Shown here piece by piece: positions 6,420-11,525 of a DNA stretch of 11,525 nucleotides; the stretch's first letter is position 1; the number at the start of each line of letters is the position of its first letter. The DNA lies in assembly GCA_025355485.1 (NCBI GenBank), contig JANXZP010000045.1, forward strand, positions 1 through 11,525, written 5' to 3'. A model generated the notes under the pieces. It was given only the letters and a program-made list of their open reading frames with translations, was not told the DNA's origin and searched no databases. The translations under genes and the position numbers were made by a program. The DNA is from Pseudomonadota bacterium. GTDB taxonomy: Bacteria > Pseudomonadota > Gammaproteobacteria > Xanthomonadales > Xanthomonadaceae.

Positions 6420-7484
6420 ATGGATCGCCACGGAATGAAACTGATCATCCAGATTCCGTGTTTCGATGAAGCCGAAAACCTGCCGGCGACGCTGGCGGCG
6501 TTGCCGCGCGCGGTGGATGGATTCGACGTTGTCGAATACCTTGTAGTGGACGATGGATCGAACGACGACACCGTCGCCGTCGCGCGCCTCCATGGCGCGC
6601 ACCACATCGTGCGGCATTCGAGCAATCGCGGACTGGCCGCGACGTACATGACCGGGATTGCGGCGTGCCTTGCGCTGGGCGCGGACGTGATCGTCAATAC
6701 CGACGGCGACAACCAGTACGTCGGCAACGACATTCCCGCCGTGGTCGCGCCGGTGCGCGAAGGACGCGTCGATTTCGCGATGGGTGTGCGCCCGTTGCGC
6801 GATCGTCGCTATTTCCCGCTCTGGAAATCGGTATTAACGCGGATAGGAACGCGGCTTGCGCGCATGCTCAGCGGCTTGCCGGTGCAGGATGCGCCGAGCG
6901 GCCTGCGTGCGTACACCGCTGCGGCGGCGCGCGGCCTGCGCGTGACCGGGCGCTTCAGCTACACGATGGAAACCCTGGTGCTGGCGGGTAGTCGGGGCTG
7001 GCGGCTGGCCTCGGTTCCGATCCGGGTGAACCCGGTCGTGCGCCGCTCGCGGCTGATGGCCAGCGTGCCGCAGTACATCCGTAAATCGGTCTTCGCGCTG
7101 CTACGCGGCGTGGCGCTGCATCGGCCGTTGCTGATGATGGGCCTGATCGGGGTTGCAGCCATCGCGGTCGCGACGGCTGCCCCACTGGCGCTGCGTCTTG
7201 CGGGATTTGCGATCACGCCCGCTGCCACAATTTCTGCGTCGATTGTGTGCGCGATCGGCGGCGCGTGGATGTGGCGCATACGCCATCGCGCGCGCATTCA
7301 CGAGTATGTCGCAAACATCGCGCCGGCATCACTGGATGCAGTCGTCGGGTCCGATCCGCACGGCGGCGACGACGTCGCGGGTATCGCGGGCGACCAGGAA
7401 AAACCACTGTCCGACGTGCGCCCAGTTTCCGGTGTCGGCATGCCCCACGCGATGGCCGCTGGCGAACACATTGCCGATGGGTGA
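6420..7484 (+). CDS. GT2 polyprenyl-phosphate-type glycosyltransferase with two C-terminal membrane helices
   Basis: 354 aa. The N-terminal GT-A domain shows IPCFDEAENL, VVDDGSNDDT (Asp44-Asp45, nucleotide-sugar binding), the DGD of NTDGDNQY at 95-97 (metal binding), and QDAPSGLRAY (156-165), typical of dolichyl/undecaprenyl-phosphate sugar transferases such as DPM1, GtrB and ArnC. Two hydrophobic helices follow (about 235-262 and 265-287) and then a basic RIRHRARIH segment. Likely role: load a sugar from a nucleotide donor onto a polyprenyl phosphate at the inner membrane; the sugar is unknown. ATG 6420 is used; ATG 6435 (Met6) would start MKLIIQ, closer to family N-termini. It begins 10 nt after panC. 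Residues 304-354 lie antisense to a lipoprotein gene and look like a non-conserved extension, so homologues probably end near residue 300. Confidence 0.88.
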   Translation: MDRHGMKLIIQIPCFDEAENLPATLAALPRAVDGFDVVEYLVVDDGSNDDTVAVARLHGAHHIVRHSSNRGLAATYMTGIAACLALGADVIVNTDGDNQYVGNDIPAVVAPVREGRVDFAMGVRPLRDRRYFPLWKSVLTRIGTRLARMLSGLPVQDAPSGLRAYTAAAARGLRVTGRFSYTMETLVLAGSRGWRLASVPIRVNPVVRRSRLMASVPQYIRKSVFALLRGVALHRPLLMMGLIGVAAIAVATAAPLALRLAGFAITPAATISASIVCAIGGAWMWRIRHRARIHEYVANIAPASLDAVVGSDPHGGDDVAGIAGDQEKPLSDVRPVSGVGMPHAMAAGEHIADG

Positions 7485-7733
7485 GTCCACGTGCACGTCG
7501 TACGAATCCTGGGTCTGCGGCGCGGATACGACCCAGTCCAGGTGCACGTGGAAATTGAACGCACCGCAGGCAGGGCCGCGATTGGGCGTGGCGACCAGAC
7601 TCACTCCCGGCAGCGGCAAGCCGAGTACGGGTGGAGTGAATGCAGGCGGGGTGGATGGTTGCGGCGCCCGCGAGCAAGCCGTGAGGATCGCGAACAACAT
7701 GATCGCCATCATCCGAACCATCCGATTCCCCAT
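7329..7733 (-). CDS. Small putative lipoprotein, unknown function, antisense to the GT2 gene end
   Basis: 134 aa from the ATG at 7733. From ATG 7721 (Met5) it would be 130 aa and have a better Shine-Dalgarno (GGGGA, 5 nt spacing). A short hydrophobic signal (MAIMLFAIL) ends in a good lipobox, LTAC, Cys20. A Pro-rich linker (about 22-45) follows, then a domain of alternating short strands rich in His, Trp, Asp and Val (FHVHLDWVV, YDVHVDSPIG, GNWAHVGQWFFLVA, VVAAVRIG). Cys56 and Cys132 bracket the domain and could form a disulphide. I do not recognise the family. The last 156 nt overlap the GT2 gene on the opposite strand in codon-aligned register, so one could shadow the other. The signal, lipobox and domain-like pattern argue that this gene is real. 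Confidence 0.6.
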   Translation of the reverse strand: MGNRMVRMMAIMLFAILTACSRAPQPSTPPAFTPPVLGLPLPGVSLVATPNRGPACGAFNFHVHLDWVVSAPQTQDSYDVHVDSPIGNVFASGHRVGHADTGNWAHVGQWFFLVARDTRDVVAAVRIGPDDCIQ

Positions 7734-7739
7734 CTCGCC

Positions 7740-9134
7740 GTGTCCGACCCAAGCATAAACCCGCCGCTGCGCCTGCGCTGGCTGCGCGCCTTGTTGCTGC
7801 TCTCGGCAATCAAGGCAGCGTGGATATATTGCGACGCAATTCCGCGCGTGTTCCTCGGCGACTCTGCGAGTTACCTGCTTGCTGCCAAGAGTGACTGGCT
7901 GCCGCCTGGCAGTTCCTTCACCTACCCATGGCTGCTGCACTTCACGGTGATGCCATGGCAGTCGCCATCTGCGTTGATCTTGGTGCAATCGCTCGCTGGC
8001 ATCGGGTCTGCATGGCTGTTGTGGCTGGTGTTGCGACGCAGGTTGGGTGTGTCCGAAGCCGTCGCACTGGTAGCCGCCGCGGTGTTCGCTTGCGATCCAG
8101 CGCAGGTATTTTATGAGCGGATGGTGATGGCCGAAGCTTTCGGCGGGCTGGCCTTGCTCGCCACTTTTGCGGCGACCATCGAATACGTTGCGACCGCGCG
8201 CCTGCGCTGGCTGGTCGTGCTGGAATGCCTCGGCCTTGCAACGATGTCTCTGCGCATGAACCTGCTTCCGGTGGTGCTGGTGATGGGCGTCGTCACTCCG
8301 CTGTTGCTGTGGTTGGGTCAGGGGGGTGTGCGTCGGATCGCAGCGCACATGGGGATTGCGCTGATCCTGTTGTGCGCGTTGCACGGTGGCTATCGCCAGT
8401 TCATCGCAACGCACTACCACACCGCGCCGTCATGGAGCTCGCGCAGCGGGTTGATGGAGCTCGGTCTGGTCGCGCCGCTCGTAAAACCCGAACACCTCTG
8501 GGCAGAGGGCGTATCACCCAATGTGCTGAGTCTGCTCCGTCACGTTCTTCGCGACCCGGACGAACGCAATGGGCAGATGTGGGCGGCATTCGGTCTGGCC
8601 GACGTGCTCGGGATAGACGACAGCGAAGCAGGCGAAAGATTGGGCGGACGCATCGCCGGGCGCGCATTGCGTGATGATCCGCTAGGCTTGCTACGGCTGG
8701 GCATGTCCAACTTCAAAGGATATTTCCATCCGTTGGTCGCAGGGAGGCGGCTGCAGATGGATCGTGCATCTGAACAACCTTACGGACCTGATGTCCAGGC
8801 ATTGGCGCGCAGCGTATTGAACACGGCCGTCGTCGGAACCGAGAAAAGGGAATCCCCGGCGCGACGCTGGTTCACCTTCGCATCGCTGTGGTTGGTCTTC
8901 TGTTGGCTTGCGCTTGCACCGCTAGCTGCGATCGCTTGTTGGCGCTTGTGCCGCAATGGCCGATCAGGCGAGGGCAGTGTGATGCTGTTGTATGCACTCG
9001 GATTGGTGAGCAGCCATTTCCTGTTCTCGGCCATCGTGTCCTACCGCTACCTGCATCCGATGCCGGCGTTCGTGCTGATCGCGTTGGCGGTGCTCTTATC
9101 GAGCGACAAGGTATCCGCACGTACGTCCGTGTAA
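7740..9134 (+). CDS. GT-C-like multi-spanning membrane glycosyltransferase
   Basis: 464 aa from a GTG at 7740; the frame is open further upstream but contains no convincing start, and that stretch is antisense to the lipoprotein gene. About ten or more hydrophobic segments are visible, including 16-30, 79-98, 107-118, 133-150, 157-190, 203-214 and several near the C-terminus. After the first helix comes FLGDSASYL with Asp41, like the catalytic aspartate in the first outer loop of GT-C enzymes (GT39, ArnT). SSFTYPWLLH and SYRYLHPMPAF near the end also fit that fold. Such enzymes use polyprenyl-phosphate sugars on the outer side of the inner membrane, which would match the GT2 gene upstream. 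Acceptor unknown. Its start is 6 nt from the divergent lipoprotein start, and no clear SD is visible. One 60-base sample (8761-8820) has 32 G+C, low for this window. Confidence 0.83.
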   Translation: MSDPSINPPLRLRWLRALLLLSAIKAAWIYCDAIPRVFLGDSASYLLAAKSDWLPPGSSFTYPWLLHFTVMPWQSPSALILVQSLAGIGSAWLLWLVLRRRLGVSEAVALVAAAVFACDPAQVFYERMVMAEAFGGLALLATFAATIEYVATARLRWLVVLECLGLATMSLRMNLLPVVLVMGVVTPLLLWLGQGGVRRIAAHMGIALILLCALHGGYRQFIATHYHTAPSWSSRSGLMELGLVAPLVKPEHLWAEGVSPNVLSLLRHVLRDPDERNGQMWAAFGLADVLGIDDSEAGERLGGRIAGRALRDDPLGLLRLGMSNFKGYFHPLVAGRRLQMDRASEQPYGPDVQALARSVLNTAVVGTEKRESPARRWFTFASLWLVFCWLALAPLAAIACWRLCRNGRSGEGSVMLLYALGLVSSHFLFSAIVSYRYLHPMPAFVLIALAVLLSSDKVSARTSV

Positions 9135-9166
9135 GATGCGCCGCTGGCTTTTCGACGAAACCAACC

Positions 9167-9964
9167 ATGACACTACTGGACAAGCTTTTCGGCGTGCGCT
9201 GCCGTCTTTGCGGCGAGCGTGGAGCGACAAGGCTTGGCCCTGTTCCCGTTACTCACGCGGGTGAATTTCACGTCAAAGAATTCACACTGCTGCATTGTTG
9301 CCATTGCGATGTGGTCTACCTCGACCCGCTGCCGACATCAGCCGACTTGAAGCTGCTCTACGAAGACTCGGAGCAGTTCACCGACGCGCACTACACAGAT
9401 CCGATTCAGGTAGAAAAGATCCTCGACTACTACAGCACGGCGCTACGAAATCTGAAGCTCTTGCCGGGCGCAAGGGTGCGACTACTGGAAGTCGGCGCCG
9501 GGCTTGCATGGGTTTCGCGCGCATCCAAGGCAGTCAGTCCAGACACTATGACGTTGGCCCAGGACGTAAGCGGCGAATGTGCAAAGCATTGTCCATGGGT
9601 GGATCGATATTTTGTCGGTACGCTCGACGCATTACCGGAGCGTGGCCCCTATCAGTTAATCTCCTTGACGCACGTGATCGAGCATCTCGCTGATCCAGTC
9701 GCAATGCTGAGAAGTCTTGCGGATCTACTTACACCGGATGGCAAGATCTTCATTACAGCGCCGTTCCGTCCCGCCGAATGGAACCCTGCGCACGGGGCCG
9801 CGCCGTGGATGAACTACTCATACCTTCATGTGCCAGCGCACATCAGCTATTTTTCGCGGCGCTGGTTCGAGCAAAGCGAGCGGCTCACCGGGCTGAAGGT
9901 GATCCATTGGGATAGCACCCACGAAGATGGGCAGGCCTTTGAGCTGGTGCTTGGTAAAATTTGA
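9167..9964 (+). CDS. Zinc-ribbon class I SAM-dependent methyltransferase
   Basis: 265 aa. The N-terminus has two CxxC pairs, Cys12-Cys15 and Cys44-Cys47, with YLDPLP just after. This is the zinc-ribbon-like start seen in many surface-sugar and natural-product methyltransferases. The SAM fold follows: motif I LLEVGAG (106-112, acidic Glu108), then SLTHVIEHLADPVAMLR (167-182) and LTPDGKIFITAP (188-199). It is soluble and cytoplasmic by sequence. Substrate is unknown; sugar O- or C-methylation is inferred from neighbours. The frame stays open for another 279 nt upstream, but that part is antisense-independent shadow of the GT-C gene; the ATG at 9167 gives a family-like N-terminus, 32 nt after the GT-C stop. 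Two 60-base samples (9361-9420, 9601-9660) each have 31 G+C versus 41 in panB (5041-5100), hinting at a different origin. Confidence 0.9.
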   Translation: MTLLDKLFGVRCRLCGERGATRLGPVPVTHAGEFHVKEFTLLHCCHCDVVYLDPLPTSADLKLLYEDSEQFTDAHYTDPIQVEKILDYYSTALRNLKLLPGARVRLLEVGAGLAWVSRASKAVSPDTMTLAQDVSGECAKHCPWVDRYFVGTLDALPERGPYQLISLTHVIEHLADPVAMLRSLADLLTPDGKIFITAPFRPAEWNPAHGAAPWMNYSYLHVPAHISYFSRRWFEQSERLTGLKVIHWDSTHEDGQAFELVLGKI

Positions 9965-10021
9965 CCTGGTGCGGGATGCTGCCCGTGTTCTGGCAGCCCT
10001 ACTTGTCAAGGTGAAACGCGC

Positions 10022-11263
10022 ATGACGATGATCGATGCGGGAGTGCTGCAACGTGCTGATGGACTCGCGCGTGAGTTCCAGGCAGCGCAACCGTTCCGCT
10101 TTGTGGCGATCGACGATTTCCTCGATCGTGGGTTGTGCGAACGGCTGCTTGCGGATTTTCCCGGCTTCGAAGCGCGCAATGCGCTCAACGAGATGGGCGA
10201 GGTCGGTGGCAAGGCGGTTCGGATGGACGTGCGCGATATTTCCGACGCATATCGCGACCTCGACCGCTACTTGCAGACGCCGGAATTCCTTGAGTTCGTC
10301 TCGACCGTGACTGGCATTCCCGATTTGCTGTACGACCCGGACTATGTCGGCGGTGGTACACACGAAAACCGGCAGGGCCAGAGCCTGGCTCCGCATGTCG
10401 ATTTCAATTTCCATCCGCGTACGCGCTGGCATCGTCGATTGAATTTGATCGTGTACCTCAATCCCGAATGGGAGGACGCGTGGGGCGGCTCGCTGGAATT
10501 GCATTCCGATCCGTGGAATCCGGCCGCCAATCGCACCACAAGCATCGCGCCGCTGTTCAACAAGGCGGTGGTGTTCGAGACCACCGAGACTTCGTGGCAC
10601 GGATTCACCGAGATCCGGCTGCCGCCCGAACGCGCGGAGCTGTCGCGCAAGTCGTTCGCTATCTACCTCTACACCGTCGAGCGTCCAGCGCAGGACACCG
10701 CGCCGTCGCACGCCACGATCTACGTACCCGAATCGCTGCCGGCGGATTGGCAGGCAGGGCGCACGCTGTCGGCCGACGACCTCGCCGAACTCGGTAATCG
10801 CTTTACCCGCATGCGCGGCCAGTTGCATTTCCTTTACGAGCGCGAGAAAAAATTCGCGGGACACATCGCCGAGCTGGAAGCCGCGATGCGCCTCGAACTG
10901 CAAGGCTATGCCACCCAGCCCGATGGCGCGCGCGGCGTGTGGCCCGATCGATGGGCCGGCGCCGAGGTCGAAGCGCGATTCGTGCCGACCCGCGCGACGC
11001 GCACGCTGAGCCTGGAGCTGTGGGTGCCGCCGCAAATCGATGGCCAGCAATTGCGGATCGAACTCGACGGCACACTGCATACGCGATCGCTGATGCCGGG
11101 CATGCCGACGACGATCGATTTGCCGCTGGAAGCCGCCGCAGGGCATGCCGTTTCGCTGCGCATCCACGCGGCGCGCAGTTGGACGCCGAGCGCTGACGGT
11201 GATTCGGCCGACGTGCGGGCGCTGGCCTACCGCATCATGGGCGTTGCGATCAGGCACAGATAA
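10022..11263 (+). CDS. 2-oxoglutarate/Fe(II) oxygenase with coiled-coil linker and C-terminal beta-rich domain
   Basis: 413 aa, ATG with AAGGTG 8 nt upstream. The N-terminal half is a prolyl-4-hydroxylase-like double-stranded beta-helix: FRFVAIDDFLD (25-35), the HxD pair His125 and Asp127 in APHVDFNFHP, LNLIVYLNPEW (140-150), WGGSLELH, the distal iron ligand His193 in SWHGFTE, and Arg209 in SRKSFAIYLYT as the probable 2-oxoglutarate-binding residue. A helical, likely coiled-coil stretch (about 262-292) leads to a beta-rich domain (about 294-413; SLELWVPPQIDGQQLRIELD pattern) resembling small sandwich domains attached to polysaccharide-modifying enzymes. Probable role: hydroxylation of a surface glycan or its lipid or peptide partner; the substrate cannot be read. 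It closes the cassette, ending 143 nt before panD. Confidence 0.9.
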   Translation: MTMIDAGVLQRADGLAREFQAAQPFRFVAIDDFLDRGLCERLLADFPGFEARNALNEMGEVGGKAVRMDVRDISDAYRDLDRYLQTPEFLEFVSTVTGIPDLLYDPDYVGGGTHENRQGQSLAPHVDFNFHPRTRWHRRLNLIVYLNPEWEDAWGGSLELHSDPWNPAANRTTSIAPLFNKAVVFETTETSWHGFTEIRLPPERAELSRKSFAIYLYTVERPAQDTAPSHATIYVPESLPADWQAGRTLSADDLAELGNRFTRMRGQLHFLYEREKKFAGHIAELEAAMRLELQGYATQPDGARGVWPDRWAGAEVEARFVPTRATRTLSLELWVPPQIDGQQLRIELDGTLHTRSLMPGMPTTIDLPLEAAAGHAVSLRIHAARSWTPSADGDSADVRALAYRIMGVAIRHR

Positions 11264-11336
11264 CCGGAACGCGCATCCTCGAAGGCGTCGGTCGCAGCAC
11301 GGAATGAAGCCTCCGCCGGCATTCCCAACATCCATG

Positions 11337-11365
11337 TTGCAGTGCGCAAAACGGCGTCCTACACT
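11337..11365 (+). promoter_or_regulatory. Sigma70-type promoter for panD
   Basis: TTGCAG (11337-11342), exactly 17 nt of spacer, and TACACT (11360-11365) match the -35/-10 consensus well. The predicted transcript start near 11372 leaves a leader of about 35 nt with GGAG at 11397-11400. This is the best promoter match I found in the window and would free panD from upstream transcription. Confidence 0.6.
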
Positions 11366-11406
11366 CAGCGCCCGCCCCCGATATCGCCCCAACGCCGGAG
11401 CCGTCC

Positions 11407-11525
11407 ATGCAGTTCACCCTGCTCAAGGCCAAGATCCACCGCGCCAGCGTGACCCACGCCGAGCTGCACTATGAAGGCTCGTGCGCGATCGATTCGCGGC
11501 TGCTGGACATCGCCGGCATCCTCGA
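11407..11525 (+). CDS. panD: Aspartate 1-decarboxylase (PanD), partial, C-terminus off the window
   Basis: The first 39 residues are visible. PanD decarboxylates aspartate to beta-alanine, the second substrate of PanC. The proenzyme cleaves itself at Gly24-Ser25 to create a pyruvoyl group; here HYEGSCAID places Gly24 and Ser25 at exactly those positions. Lys9 (KAKIHR) and VTHAELHYEG also match the family. ATG start with GGAG spaced 6 nt (11397-11400). In related genomes panD directly follows panC; here it stands about 5 kb away behind the accessory genes, with its own likely promoter. Confidence 0.97.
   Translation, partial: MQFTLLKAKIHRASVTHAELHYEGSCAIDSRLLDIAGIL

Noticed and set aside
6400..6440. 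Direct repeats or attachment site at the panC edge of the cassette
   Set aside because: Comparison by eye with the sequence before panD (11264-11406) showed no shared repeat, and there is no integrase in the window.
3923..6733. Very long open frame (936 codons) on the minus strand opposite folK, panB and panC
   Set aside because: It is antisense to four well-identified genes and reads as low-complexity Arg/Gln/His/Ala-rich protein with no domain; a common artefact in GC-rich DNA.
7734..8420. N-terminal extension of the lipoprotein frame (229 extra codons)
   Set aside because: It lies antisense to the GT-C gene, is compositionally biased (Gln, His, Arg), and would bury a clear signal peptide and lipobox inside the protein.
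8888..9166. Upstream extension of the methyltransferase frame
   Set aside because: It overlaps the GT-C gene in another frame, and homologue-like sequence begins only at the ATG at 9167.
9818..11392. 524-codon minus-strand frame opposite the oxygenase
   Set aside because: No motif; opposite a gene with a complete iron/2-oxoglutarate ligand set and a good ribosome-binding site.

Overview
The window looks like chromosomal DNA of a GC-rich gammaproteobacterium, most likely from the Lysobacterales (Xanthomonadales). The evidence is the gene neighbourhood (gcvR divergent from dapA-bamC, then tRNA-Glu/fdxA, then pcnB-folK-panB-panC) and the strong resemblance of the DapA, PanB and FdxA sequences to what I remember of that order. 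The genus cannot be fixed from this sequence alone. No transposase, integrase, CRISPR array or phage gene is visible.

Left part (1-2260): a partial gcvR-type ACT-domain gene reads leftward off the edge. dapA (lysine/diaminopimelate synthesis) and a short bamC-type lipoprotein gene read rightward. They are followed by a GC-rich intergenic block of inverted repeats and a very strong intrinsic terminator. Middle part (2278-6409): tRNA-Glu(CTC) and the 7Fe ferredoxin gene fdxA form a tight leftward pair only 14 nt apart. A divergent rightward run encodes poly(A) polymerase (pcnB), a folate enzyme (folK) and two pantothenate enzymes (panB, panC).

Right part (6410-11406): instead of panD directly after panC, about 5 kb of accessory genes intervene. 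These encode a polyprenyl-phosphate-type GT2 glycosyltransferase, a small antisense lipoprotein, a GT-C-like multi-spanning membrane protein, a zinc-ribbon SAM methyltransferase and a 2-oxoglutarate/Fe(II) oxygenase with a C-terminal beta-rich domain. panD then begins at 11407 behind its own promoter and runs off the right edge. The inserted genes look like an uncharacterised surface-glycan (or glycolipid) module: the GT2 would charge a polyprenyl-phosphate carrier, the GT-C protein would transfer that sugar outside the membrane, and the methyltransferase and oxygenase would decorate the product. This pathway is inference; the family assignments rest on visible motifs.

The main points for a second look are the split panBC/panD operon with its inserted glycan module, the 156-nt antisense overlap between the GT2 and lipoprotein genes, the lipoprotein/GT-C start codons lying 6 nt apart, the tRNA-fdxA dicistron, a hairpin that may set the Shine-Dalgarno spacing of pcnB, a Lys-to-Met change at a substrate-binding position of PanB, and a BamC that appears to lack one of its two domains.
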